From a virus, in IMG/VR virus record IMGVR_UViG_3300025645_000037, positions 123,283 to 187,282 of that record: a stretch of DNA of 64,000 bases; one strand, written 5' to 3'. Below, one piece after another: positions 7,981 to 15,018 of the stretch (positions are counted from its first letter, which is position 1; every line of letters begins with the position of its first letter). A program made the position numbers and the translations under genes. The notes under the pieces are model-generated. The model searched no databases. It worked only from the letters and a program-made list of their open reading frames with translations, and was not told the origin of the DNA.

Positions 7981-8379
7981 TTATTTTTTGATATTTACGG
8001 ATTTTTCTTTAAGCCTAGTTGCTGCCTTTGCGAGCCCGTACTTTCTTATGTCTCCGGATAGCATCGTTAGTTCGACCGCTTTCTTCTCGTTTGTAACGTA
8101 TATACACTTAGGTGTTATATAGTAAGGGCAATCAATGAACTGATCTAAGAAGATAAGAATCTGTGTAGTAAATTTTAGTTTATCGTGGAAAGGAATTTCG
8201 TATAGCTTAAGGTCTATCTCTTCGAGCATCTCGAATCCTTCTTTAGTTAGTCGCAATCCTTCGCCTTCTTTGTTCCGTGTGTTCTTCCACCAAAGGTGTA
8301 TATGTTCTCGTATCAACACATCGTCAACAGGAAGATCCGCAGCTTTTAAAAAAATCTTAGTGTAAAATTCAATGTTCAT
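7981..8379 (-). CDS. conserved hypothetical phage protein
   Basis: A 132-residue protein, mostly helical, with aromatic and basic residues (IHLWWKNTRNKEGEGLRLTKEGFEML, split by a short turn). I recall this type from marine T4-like phages, with no assigned role. It overlaps the upstream gene by 4 bases and is transcribed with it from the late-type box at 8693. The promoter of the MoxR gene begins right at its stop codon. Confidence 0.75.
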   Translation of the reverse strand: MNIEFYTKIFLKAADLPVDDVLIREHIHLWWKNTRNKEGEGLRLTKEGFEMLEEIDLKLYEIPFHDKLKFTTQILIFLDQFIDCPYYITPKCIYVTNEKKAVELTMLSGDIRKYGLAKAATRLKEKSVNIKK

Positions 8380-8663
8380 GAACGAACAGGTAGCCCGTCG
8401 ATCATATGAAAGACTTGAAAGTCGTGTGTTTCAAACATGTCGTTGAGCTTCTTTGCAAGATTACGAGCATGTCCGGGATTAGAAAAGCTAACTTTCTTGT
8501 ATTTAGGTCCCGGATAGCTCGTAAGCATGTTTGAACTTTTTAAGTTAAACGGTTTTCCTTTGTAGAACACTGCCCATATAGCATCAGCTTCAAGTACTTG
8601 TTCTACTTTGTAAGTTTCTCTGTTAGTATGTTCTAACAAAACTTTTGGTTTTGGTCTCGACAT
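8376..8663 (-). CDS. conserved hypothetical phage protein
   Basis: A 95-residue basic protein with strand-rich N-terminus (AIWAVFYKGKPFNLK) and a C-terminal helix (HARNLAKKLNDMF). The sequence pattern (KYKKVSFSNPGHARNLA) recurs in marine T4-like phages in my recollection; function unknown. A late-type box (GATAAATA) lies 30 bases upstream with an AAGGACTACGC leader. Confidence 0.75.
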   Translation of the reverse strand: MSRPKPKVLLEHTNRETYKVEQVLEADAIWAVFYKGKPFNLKSSNMLTSYPGPKYKKVSFSNPGHARNLAKKLNDMFETHDFQVFHMIDGLPVRS

Positions 8664-8692
8664 GGTATGCGTAGTCCTTCTTTATCTACGCA

Positions 8693-8700
8693 TATTTATC
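8693..8700 (-). promoter_or_regulatory. late promoter box GATAAATA
   Basis: GATAAATA on the minus strand, 30 bases upstream of the gene starting at 8663, one base from the T4 late consensus. Confidence 0.55.
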
Positions 8701-8703
8701 TCT

Positions 8704-8943
8704 TTACCAACCAGGTTTATTGCCGATCTCAACAGAGATAACTTCGTCATTGCCCTGTCCTGCCTCGTATACAAAACGTTCTAGATCGCCTTCTAACCTT
8801 GCCATCACTTGCCCTAGTGTAAGGGCAAGTGTTTTTGCTTCGTCTAAGGAAAGCTTTACTTCTTTAGCTTTAGCTTTATCGGCAGTTTTTACCCGCTGCA
8901 TGAACTGTTGTACTGGTATTGTGTTAAGTGGTTCTATTGGCAA
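8704..8943 (-). CDS. small hypothetical protein with TTG start
   Basis: A 79-residue, mostly helical protein. I use the TTG at 8943 because an AAGGAAG ribosome site lies about 10 bases before it and the following residues (PIEPLNTIPVQQF) look like coding sequence; the first in-frame ATG is at 8901, which would remove 14 residues. The gene starts inside the 3' end of the one upstream, overlapping by 20 bases. Lysine-rich helix in the middle; no family recognised. Confidence 0.65.
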   Translation of the reverse strand: MPIEPLNTIPVQQFMQRVKTADKAKAKEVKLSLDEAKTLALTLGQVMARLEGDLERFVYEAGQGNDEVISVEIGNKPGW

Positions 8944-9400
8944 TTTTTAATGCTTCCTTCATTTCAACGGATGTCTTAAACGGTCCTTGGTAATCATAAG
9001 ATTCGAGCGTCATTATCTTCGGAGAGAAACTTTTAAGCCAGCCTTTCTCAAATCTGATAATGTAATATCCTGCACAATAAAGACTGGTTGATTTTATGCT
9101 CTTAGTAAACAATGGTAGTTTGCGTTTAATATCAAACAGTGATGTAGCAGCAGGCGCACTAGTTGGAAATCCGTAAATCTCCATATCAACTTCTTCTTTA
9201 GTTTCTTCAACTTCTTTTGAAGTCCATGTAATCTTGCCTAGATACTTCTTCATCTGTTTTTCTGTGTTAAAAACTTCTGTTTTATCACCACGTTGATAAA
9301 AATATCTATCTTCATTACGTGATAGTGTACCTACACGTTTGTTGTTGTCTTCGATGATCCAAAATTTGTCTTCTAGGATTGATTTTGCTTTGATAGTCAT
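8924..9400 (-). CDS. conserved hypothetical phage protein
   Basis: About 158 residues from the ATG at 9400, which overlaps the RNase H stop (ATGA); a longer frame reaches 9469 but would overlap 73 bases. N-terminus AKSILEDKFWIIEDNNKRVG is a beta-rich start of a kind repeated in marine T4-like phages. An acidic lysine/glutamate stretch (about residues 60-70) separates two globular parts. Function unknown. Its position right after the RNase H gene suggests a role in replication, but only by context. Confidence 0.75.
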   Translation of the reverse strand: MTIKAKSILEDKFWIIEDNNKRVGTLSRNEDRYFYQRGDKTEVFNTEKQMKKYLGKITWTSKEVEETKEEVDMEIYGFPTSAPAATSLFDIKRKLPLFTKSIKSTSLYCAGYYIIRFEKGWLKSFSPKIMTLESYDYQGPFKTSVEMKEALKIANRTT

Positions 9401-10377
9401 TTGTTGTACCCTGTGCTGTATTGATCTGAATAGCTTTGAACTTGTTCTGCTACTCGATTGATATCCCACTTAGCACAAAACTTCATAAGACGTATGCCAA
9501 CTTGGCCGATATTTTTAGGCTCAACGTTTGCAATCTCCTGATTGATAATCTCTTTAATCTCGGGCGGTTGTGCAGTTAAGTCACACAATGTAACATTGCG
9601 TTCGTAGTCATTGAGTACACGATGTTCTACGCCTTCATGATCAGTCCATCGCTGTAGCATAAAGTTATTCCAGTTGTAACCTTTATTGCCTTTGTCTTCG
9701 AACGCCTCTGTCATGCCGATCTTGTTCTTAGTGCCTTTCTTACGTGCACCTGGATATGCACTAAACACGTTGTCACTTGTATCACCGCGCACACATTTTT
9801 CAAATAGCATCCATTTAGGATCAGGAGCAGGCTTTACTTTGCCGGTCTTCTTTTCAATAACAGGTTTGTTGTTATCGTCAAAATAACCATCTACTGTAAT
9901 AAGTGTGTTTGATACTCCGTTATACTGCTTTACATTAGGAGCAATTAATTGCGCAAAATCGCCATCTGTTGACAAAATGATATGATCATCATCTGGGTGA
10001 TTCTGTACCCATCCTGCAATCAAATCATCTGCTTCAAGTTGCTTATGTTGCAAGACTGTACAGTTTGTCTTTTCGGTAATAAAGTTTTTAAACTCGTCAA
10101 ACACTTCCCAAAACAATTCATCTTCTTCTTGTTCGCGCGGAGACATAGCATCGCGCGATTCTTTGCGATTACGTTTATACGGTTCGTAAAAGTCTTTACG
10201 CCAGCTGCGACCTTCTAAGCAGAACACTACATGCGATCCGTTAAAATCTCGCCATGCTTTTCGAACAGCATTGAACGTGATTAGTAGGCACATGCCTACT
10301 TTTGTATCAAGATCACCGCGTATAACGTGCCTTGCTCTAAAAAATAAATTAGCCGTGTCGACTATAATATAAGTCAT
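9397..10377 (-). CDS. rnh: T4-type RNase H (5'-3' exonuclease, FEN-1 like)
   Basis: A 326-residue protein close in length to T4 RNase H (305). It has the PIN/FEN nuclease acid residues in order: VDTANLFFRAR at the N-terminus (D7), YKRNRKE, LEADDLIAGW and STDGDFAQL, followed by a RGDTSDNV motif of the helix-hairpin-helix region. This enzyme removes RNA primers from lagging-strand fragments and flap DNA. It lies between small conserved genes and overlaps both by 4 bases. Confidence in the family is high; the specific name is by analogy with T4. Confidence 0.85.
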   Translation of the reverse strand: MTYIIVDTANLFFRARHVIRGDLDTKVGMCLLITFNAVRKAWRDFNGSHVVFCLEGRSWRKDFYEPYKRNRKESRDAMSPREQEEDELFWEVFDEFKNFITEKTNCTVLQHKQLEADDLIAGWVQNHPDDDHIILSTDGDFAQLIAPNVKQYNGVSNTLITVDGYFDDNNKPVIEKKTGKVKPAPDPKWMLFEKCVRGDTSDNVFSAYPGARKKGTKNKIGMTEAFEDKGNKGYNWNNFMLQRWTDHEGVEHRVLNDYERNVTLCDLTAQPPEIKEIINQEIANVEPKNIGQVGIRLMKFCAKWDINRVAEQVQSYSDQYSTGYNK

Positions 10378-10763
10378 GAAACCTCACTTTTGCCTTTTGC
10401 ACCCGGTACTACTTTAATATACCCGACATCAGGCTTTGTGTCAACCTCTTCTTCATCGAGCATTTGATAAACAATGGTAGTAAACCAAGCATTGATGATA
10501 TCTTCATTCGTTTCGCCAGAATAACCTGCATCAAGTAATTGCTCAATAAATTCGTTATTCCAGTCAAGTTCAAAGAAACCGTTTTTAATATCCTTAGGAT
10601 TAACTTGGGTGTCAATTACAGATACCCAAGCTTCGCCTTTGGCAGTTGCTTCATCCTTTTCTTTCTGGAGGACAGCTCTGCGTTTGTCTTCGGTTGTAAC
10701 GTAATCGTCTTCTGGAGCAGTCTTTACTTCTTCACTGCCGAAAACTCTTTTAATCCATTTCAT
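10374..10763 (-). CDS. conserved hypothetical phage protein
   Basis: A 129-residue acidic protein. The middle (KGEAWVSVIDTQVNPKDI, then NGFFELDWNNEFI) is a stretch I recognise as conserved across marine T4-like phages, with no known function. The first 40 residues are charged and probably disordered, and the last 15 are a flexible Gly/Lys tail. It overlaps the RNase H start by 4 bases and lies 23 bases after QueE, so it is part of the same early operon. Confidence 0.75.
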   Translation of the reverse strand: MKWIKRVFGSEEVKTAPEDDYVTTEDKRRAVLQKEKDEATAKGEAWVSVIDTQVNPKDIKNGFFELDWNNEFIEQLLDAGYSGETNEDIINAWFTTIVYQMLDEEEVDTKPDVGYIKVVPGAKGKSEVS

Positions 10764-10786
10764 TAGTTATATTTCACTTTCATTTC

Positions 10787-11659
10787 TTAAGTTCCCCAGG
10801 CATTTCCGAACAATCCGATATGCATTCTTGGGGAGAATCTCCATCCTTGTTGCATTGCAAGTTCTGCAACTTTTTGTTCTGTAAGCGCATAACCCTCGGA
10901 GCGCCCACCGAGCGGCATGAGATAGACAGGACATTGAACTCCGAGTTCTCTGTATGCAGCAACAGCTTGCCCAACTTCGTCCACATCTGTTTCGTCAGCA
11001 ACCACAAACTTGAGATACATATCAGCATCAAGTATGCTGGCATAATCGGCAGCAACAGTAGGCTTAATAGCTTCGCTCCAATCTTCACCGGAAACAGAAA
11101 GTTTAGGACTACACGAAAACGTAACCTTAAATCCTGCCCGATCTTTAAGGTAATCTCTAAATTCTTGCTGTAGAAACTGTGTAGTATTAGTTTCAATGGT
11201 AACATTTTTCAAATCCTGCATACGTGGATGCTCGAATAGCTCTATATAAAACTTTTGCCATCCTAGCAAAGGTTCGCCGCCAGTTAGGATAAGGTGGATG
11301 TCTTGTCCGTTATCCATAGTCCACTTGCCTTCTGGAGTCATACTTAGTAGATGATCGGCAACTTCGTCAGCTGTCTTAGTCATCATAAGGCTTTTAAATT
11401 CAGGATAGATACTTGCGTATGTATCGCAACCTGTATGAATAATTGGCAAGTCGTTAAAATTTTGGGTATTCTTATGTACCCCCTGGTCAATTAGTTCTTT
11501 GACTTCTGGATTGTATTTATCTTTTGGAGTACCCCGTGGCAACCCAAAGTTCATGCAGCGGAAGTTGCAACCAAAAGTGCGTAGGAATACACTAGGTACT
11601 CCTACATATTGTCCTTCGCCCTGTACGCTGTAAAACGCTTCGCTATAACGCAGTTTCAT
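10787..11659 (-). CDS. queE: QueE-like 7-carboxy-7-deazaguanine synthase with expanded cluster loop
   Basis: A 290-residue radical-SAM enzyme. The N-terminus (EAFYSVQGEGQYVG, RTFGCNFRC) is the substrate- and cluster-binding start of QueE, and TGGEPLLGW is the SAM-binding motif. QueE converts 6-carboxytetrahydropterin to 7-carboxy-7-deazaguanine. Unusually, only C31 and C35 are close together; the next candidate ligand is C78 in TGCDTY, the position of the CDT of normal QueE, after a 42-residue insertion. FolE, QueD-family and DpdA-like genes in this window complete a 7-deazaguanine pathway. The ribosome site AAGGAAC and first codons are duplicated at 12285-12344. Confidence 0.85.
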   Translation of the reverse strand: MKLRYSEAFYSVQGEGQYVGVPSVFLRTFGCNFRCMNFGLPRGTPKDKYNPEVKELIDQGVHKNTQNFNDLPIIHTGCDTYASIYPEFKSLMMTKTADEVADHLLSMTPEGKWTMDNGQDIHLILTGGEPLLGWQKFYIELFEHPRMQDLKNVTIETNTTQFLQQEFRDYLKDRAGFKVTFSCSPKLSVSGEDWSEAIKPTVAADYASILDADMYLKFVVADETDVDEVGQAVAAYRELGVQCPVYLMPLGGRSEGYALTEQKVAELAMQQGWRFSPRMHIGLFGNAWGT

Positions 11660-11673
11660 ACTTGTTCCTTTTT
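11614..11673. repeat. repeat A, copy 1 (5' end of queE)
   Basis: Sixty bases covering the ribosome site and the first 15 or so codons of queE. A copy with about five changes lies at 12285-12344, in the same orientation. It marks one end of a tandem duplication (see the fused remnant at 12235-12330). Confidence 0.85.
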
Positions 11674-11677
11674 CATT

Positions 11678-12238
11678 TTAGCATTCCGTAAATAAATTGT
11701 TGAACTGATTTACAGTTTTGGATCGATGTATTAATCCATTTAATTTAGATGATTTAATTCTTAGCTTTATTAATTCATCATCGTCATCTGAAGCTCGTTC
11801 GATTATGAAATTATTAGTCTTTGCTAACGTCCATTTTGTTAATGGATCATTGCGCAGTTGGTTAGCTAGATCGTCAAACTCTACTATAAGTTCATTATGA
11901 ATTGTGGTAAAATCTATATAGATAGTGCTAGTAACTACACCGCCGGTGTGATTGTGTAAATTCCATTTCTGCATCTTCTTTAACATGCACTTTCCATTAG
12001 AATTAACGACATCGATAAGTTTATATGATCCTACGCTGATATGGCAATTTTTTACAGGATCTCTAGATTTGATCTCTAAATGCAACTCTGGTATGTCATT
12101 GCCAGAACCTTGACTAGTTGTGATCCCTGCAGAATCGTATAAATTCTGTATTGCATTTCCGTACTTTCCATTGCTATCTGAATTTTTCGGTTTTGCAAAA
12201 GTATTAATGATCTTAGGCGACACTCTGCTTATGATCAT
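11678..12238 (-). CDS. putative PD-(D/E)XK nuclease
   Basis: A 186-residue AT-rich gene. Residues 48-57 read DIPELHLEIK, which gives a D-x6-E-x-K pattern as in the catalytic core of PD-(D/E)XK endonucleases; the preceding GNAIQNLYDSAGI helix and following strands suit that fold, and the ELHLEIK segment recalls MutH/Sau3AI-like enzymes. It would cut DNA with a metal ion. It lies inside one copy of a tandem duplication between queE and the gene at 13305, so it may be a mobile or accessory gene. Its ATG overlaps the stop of the fused remnant. No methyltransferase is next to it. Confidence 0.55.
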   Translation of the reverse strand: MIISRVSPKIINTFAKPKNSDSNGKYGNAIQNLYDSAGITTSQGSGNDIPELHLEIKSRDPVKNCHISVGSYKLIDVVNSNGKCMLKKMQKWNLHNHTGGVVTSTIYIDFTTIHNELIVEFDDLANQLRNDPLTKWTLAKTNNFIIERASDDDDELIKLRIKSSKLNGLIHRSKTVNQFNNLFTEC

Positions 12239-12330
12239 CTCATTAATTCCCTAGTAAGACATTTTGCTACTTTTTCTGCAACGTCTTCGCCTTGTGCGCT
12301 GTAAAACGCTTCACTGTAACGCAGTTTCAT
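12235..12330 (-). pseudogene. in-frame fusion remnant: QueE start joined to end of the 13305 gene
   Basis: A 31-codon frame with ATG and stop. Its first 15 codons match the start of QueE (one change, V12A) and its last 16 match the C-terminus of the protein encoded at 13305-13598 (DVAEKVAKCLTREL...). The join lies at CTTCG (12285-12289), a 5-base identity shared by both parent sites. The DNA on both sides matches the parents (repeat A and repeat B). This is the junction left by a tandem duplication; whether the 31-residue peptide is made is unknown, though it keeps the queE ribosome site. Confidence 0.85.
12236..12289. repeat. repeat B, copy 1 (3' end of the 13305 gene)
   Basis: Fifty-four bases identical, except for one base, to 13306-13359, the last codons and stop of the gene at 13305-13598. 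It is fused directly to repeat A copy 2. Confidence 0.85.
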
Positions 12331-12344
12331 ACTTGTTCCTTTTC
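12285..12344. repeat. repeat A, copy 2
   Basis: Second copy of the queE 5' end including AAGGAAC ribosome site and ATG (12330). It shares the CTTCG junction with repeat B copy 1. Confidence 0.85.
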
Positions 12345-12700
12345 TTTTCTAATCCGGCAAATCTTATTCGATATGAGTAACGAATATCTTTATTAAATTT
12401 AGACAATTCGATAAAATCATAATCCCAAGCATTAGTGCCCTCAGGTGTATGATAATATGTATATTCTATGAAATTGAGCGCATAAAGATAGCAATTAGAA
12501 AAATCATAAGTATGCAAGTCAGATAGTTGATCAATTACCTTTGTTTCTACTAGCAATTCTTTGCCGGTTTTATCTTTCCACGCAAGCGAACTTGTATAAC
12601 CTTTGAAATTTAATTTTTTAATTGTTGCTTCTATTTCTTCAAACTTAGTGTTTTCTGAATGGATTTCTTTCCATTCAGAATATGATAATAAATTTTTCAT
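12311..12700 (-). CDS. hypothetical protein ending in the duplication scar
   Basis: A 129-residue AT-rich protein, starting MKNLLSYSEWKEIH and rich in Tyr and Asn; no family recognised. Its last ten or so residues are read, in another frame, from the duplicated queE leader (the copy of the ribosome site and first codons), so its natural 3' end has been replaced or extended by the duplication. It overlaps the SGNH-like gene by 4 bases. Confidence 0.65.
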   Translation of the reverse strand: MKNLLSYSEWKEIHSENTKFEEIEATIKKLNFKGYTSSLAWKDKTGKELLVETKVIDQLSDLHTYDFSNCYLYALNFIEYTYYHTPEGTNAWDYDFIELSKFNKDIRYSYRIRFAGLEKKRNKYETALQ

Positions 12701-13308
12701 TTTGTATCCAGTATAATGTGTAATTGAGTAGCAAATGCTTCATGTGCTAGGGCACCGGGGTGTATTTTATCTTTTGCTAGCGGATATTGATTTTTAAGTT
12801 CTTCTATCGATAGTTTGATAACTTCTGAATCATTATAACTCTCTTGTACAAAATTAAAAAAACTAAAGTTTAAATGATAGTTCTTAACATTCTTCTGCGT
12901 TAACAGTAAATGAACATGCGACATATATAAGTTTAGTTCAATTAATCGATCATTTGGATTATTTAAATAGCTATAAAACGTTTTAGATACCTTGTTAGAT
13001 AACTGATTACTGATTTGAAATATTTCATTGTTATCTTTAAAAATACACCATCTACTTCTATCTGGCCACATTATAATAACAGTATCGTCTTCTTCAAAAT
13101 CAAAATAGATTATCTTATGCCAAATTTCTTTAACACTTGCACCGGGTATTCCGGCATTTACGCAAATTAAATCTAGCTTAGATGCTAATAATGAAGGCCA
13201 TGCATTCTTACTAGGAACCGGTCCGGCCCTCCAGTCCTCAGTAATGCAGTCAACCAATCCGTGGCCGTATGTATTTCCGCAACCAAATGCAACTAATCTC
13301 TTTTTCAT
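12697..13308 (-). CDS. SGNH/GDSL hydrolase-like protein lacking the usual serine
   Basis: A 203-residue protein with the blocks of SGNH hydrolases: N-terminal FGCGNTYGHGL (residues 8-18), VNAGIPGASVKEI with the block II asparagine, IIMWPDRSRW as block III, and DKIHPGALAHEAFA with the block V D-x-x-H. In phage proteins of this type the first block is usually FGCSxTYG; here residue 11 is Gly (codon GGA), so the nucleophile is missing unless another residue serves. It would otherwise be an esterase or deacylase. It is accessory: it sits inside one copy of the tandem duplication and starts on the stop of the gene at 13305. Confidence 0.65.
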   Translation of the reverse strand: MKKRLVAFGCGNTYGHGLVDCITEDWRAGPVPSKNAWPSLLASKLDLICVNAGIPGASVKEIWHKIIYFDFEEDDTVIIMWPDRSRWCIFKDNNEIFQISNQLSNKVSKTFYSYLNNPNDRLIELNLYMSHVHLLLTQKNVKNYHLNFSFFNFVQESYNDSEVIKLSIEELKNQYPLAKDKIHPGALAHEAFATQLHIILDTK

Positions 13309-13598
13309 CTCATTAGTTCCCTAGTAAGACATTTTGCTACTTTTTCTGCAACGTCTTCGTCTGTGTTGATTATATACGTAGCAGAATCTGTCCTGTCATT
13401 ATGCGAATCGTAACTTCTAAATTCTAATATCTGTCCGTTGTTTGCTTTGTAAATCTTAAAATTTAGTACAGGGTCTGCATGTAAGTACTTCCCTTCAACG
13501 CCGCTGTTTAAAGAGTGCGACTTTTTCGAATCAGTTTCGTCAACGTCGTACAACAGTTGTTCTATCATTCGTCTTGCTTTTCTTTTAAGCCATTTCAT
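13305..13598 (-). CDS. hypothetical protein, parent of the duplicated C-terminus
   Basis: A 97-residue protein with a basic start (KWLKRKARR), a strand-rich middle (VLNFKIYKANNGQILEFRSY) and a helical C-terminus. No family recognised. Its last 17 codons are repeated at 12236-12289 next to a queE fragment. It overlaps folE by 4 bases and is part of the folE operon. Confidence 0.7.
   Translation of the reverse strand: MKWLKRKARRMIEQLLYDVDETDSKKSHSLNSGVEGKYLHADPVLNFKIYKANNGQILEFRSYDSHNDRTDSATYIINTDEDVAEKVAKCLTRELMR
13306..13359. repeat. repeat B, copy 2 (3' end of the 13305 gene)
   Basis: The parent copy of the 54-base repeat found at 12236-12289; it encodes the C-terminus of the gene at 13305-13598 and its stop. 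Confidence 0.85.
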
Positions 13599-14281
13599 CG
13601 CGGTGCAAACTCCTGTTGTAGTTTAATATTTTCAAAGAATTCTTGCTTTGTGGCAGGATCGTCGTTAAACGCACCTTTTAACACGGTAGTCTGTGTAAGA
13701 CTTGAATGTGCCATAATGCCACGATTTTCGCAACAACCGTGTGTAGCTTGTATGTACACACCGATATTTTTCGAATCAGTAGCCTTTTCGATTTCTCTGG
13801 CAATGTCTACAGCAAGTTCTTCCTGTAATGTGCCGCGTCTTGCACACCACTGTGCAATACGGGTGTACTTACTTAAACCAATCAGCTTGCTGGCAGCAAT
13901 AATGCCAATGTAAGCTACGCCCGATACAGGCTGGTGATGATGTGAGCACATAGATTTAAGTTCAGAGCGAACTACTAACATACCGTCGTAGCCGTCTTTA
14001 GGATCATTTGGAAATGCAGTTGCGTTAGGAATCTTGTCATAACGTCCGCTCATAATTTCTTTGATATACATTTTAGCAAGACGTCTACCAGTGTCTATTG
14101 AATTAGGATCATTGTGCCTGTCAATTACAAGCGAATCTAATACGTCTTCGAATTTTGTTGTAAGTTCGTCGATGAGCTTTTGCTTCTCACCTTCTTGAAT
14201 AAATTCAGAAATGTTGTCACCGGCCCAATATCTCGCGCCTGCTGCTTCGATCCTGTCTTTTATTGTTTTACTTGTATCCAT
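13595..14281 (-). CDS. folE: GTP cyclohydrolase I
   Basis: A 228-residue FolE. The zinc ligands are visible as C112 and H115 in SMCSHHHQP and C183 in HGCCENRGI; SKYTRIAQWCARRGTLQEEL is the conserved substrate-pocket helix region. It opens GTP and forms dihydroneopterin triphosphate, the first step toward 6-carboxytetrahydropterin (QueD), 7-carboxy-7-deazaguanine (QueE) and, in this phage, probably modified DNA guanine. It is the first gene behind a consensus sigma-70 promoter (14335-14363) and has a CGGAGAA ribosome site. It could also feed folate, but the company of queE, queD and a DpdA-like gene favours deazaguanine. Confidence 0.92.
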   Translation of the reverse strand: MDTSKTIKDRIEAAGARYWAGDNISEFIQEGEKQKLIDELTTKFEDVLDSLVIDRHNDPNSIDTGRRLAKMYIKEIMSGRYDKIPNATAFPNDPKDGYDGMLVVRSELKSMCSHHHQPVSGVAYIGIIAASKLIGLSKYTRIAQWCARRGTLQEELAVDIAREIEKATDSKNIGVYIQATHGCCENRGIMAHSSLTQTTVLKGAFNDDPATKQEFFENIKLQQEFAPR

Positions 14282-14313
14282 TAATTTCTCCGAGTTATTG
14301 TCGTGGATGACTA

Positions 14314-14342
14314 GGTATAATAGTCCTTAAAACTATTATACC
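14314..14342. promoter_or_regulatory. inverted repeat over the folE -10 (possible operator)
   Basis: GGTATAATAGT and ACTATTATACC, an 11-base perfect inverted repeat with 7 bases between. One arm contains the -10 and the other lies in the leader, so it could be a repressor site or an mRNA hairpin. Confidence 0.5.
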
Positions 14343-14363
14343 ATGTATTTAGGTTTTTGTCAA
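14335..14363 (-). promoter_or_regulatory. consensus early promoter of folE
   Basis: TTGACA (14358-14363), 17-base spacer and TATAAT (14335-14340), a perfect sigma-70 consensus on the minus strand. The spacer also contains CCTAAATA, a late-type box, within a 13-base sequence (14345-14357) identical to one near the clamp promoter. Confidence 0.9.
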
Positions 14364-14366
14364 GCA

Positions 14367-14567
14367 TTACTTAAAATATTTGTCAAGCATTTCAAGATGA
14401 TCATGATACTTTGCCATCTGTTCTAACTCAACTTCGATAGCCTCCATAATATCAGAATGCTCTCCGATACCTGCAGGATTCTTAAGATAAACTTCTACGT
14501 TCATCCTATGCTTGCTGACATGTGCCTGCGCGTGGGCTGCTGCCACTTTTATAATCTCTTCTCTCAT
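14367..14567 (-). CDS. small conserved phage protein
   Basis: A 66-residue helical protein (HAQAHVSKHRMNVEVYL, NPAGIGEHSDIMEAIE) of a type I recognise as widespread in marine T4-like phages, function unknown. A long single coiled helix pair is likely. It has an AGGAGAAATACTA leader with good ribosome site, lies 13 bases after the gene upstream, and its stop is immediately before the folE promoter. Confidence 0.8.
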   Translation of the reverse strand: MREEIIKVAAAHAQAHVSKHRMNVEVYLKNPAGIGEHSDIMEAIEVELEQMAKYHDHLEMLDKYFK

Positions 14568-14580
14568 TAGTATTTCTCCT

Positions 14581-15018
14581 TTACCAATTTCTTGTGTTTT
14601 CTTTAGTATGCCAGGTATATTCTGGATGAAACTCGGTCATCTCTGTGTATAATTTGTTGTTGTATTTTAGTAGCAGTGCAGTTCGGTCTATTTCAGAAGC
14701 AAAATGAAATACCCACCAGCTGCAATGTATTCGCTGCCAGTCCTCTGCATATTCTGATACGTTGCCTTTGTTATAACAATAGCTGTAGGTTATGTTTTTT
14801 TTGAGATACAGTATATCGTCTGCTCCGCATCGTTCTGCATGGATCCGTATATTTTTTAACATATGTTGATTGTCTGTTGAATCAAATACGTATGCAGTGT
14901 AAGGATACTCATCCGTTATTGTAAAATTCCAGGTTCTACGATTATGATCCCAGTAGGCATCTGGAAAGAATTCAAAAATAGAAAAATTATTATTGCTTAA
15001 ATTAACCAATCTCGGCAT
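14581..15018 (-). CDS. hypothetical protein
   Basis: About 145 residues from the ATG at 15018; the frame is open to 15117 but that would lie far inside the HIT gene. Rich in Tyr, Trp and Asn (FSIFEFFPDAYWDHNRR, IHCSWWVFHFASEIDRTAL). A beta-rich globular protein by composition, not recognised. It overlaps the HIT gene by 17 bases, has only a weak AAGAAAG ribosome site, and so may depend on translation of the HIT gene. Confidence 0.65.
   Translation of the reverse strand: MPRLVNLSNNNFSIFEFFPDAYWDHNRRTWNFTITDEYPYTAYVFDSTDNQHMLKNIRIHAERCGADDILYLKKNITYSYCYNKGNVSEYAEDWQRIHCSWWVFHFASEIDRTALLLKYNNKLYTEMTEFHPEYTWHTKENTRNW

Noticed and set aside
9400-9469. Longer N-terminus for the gene at 8924
   Set aside because: It would overlap RNase H by 73 bases; the ATG at 9400 overlaps the stop as ATGA, as for most genes here.
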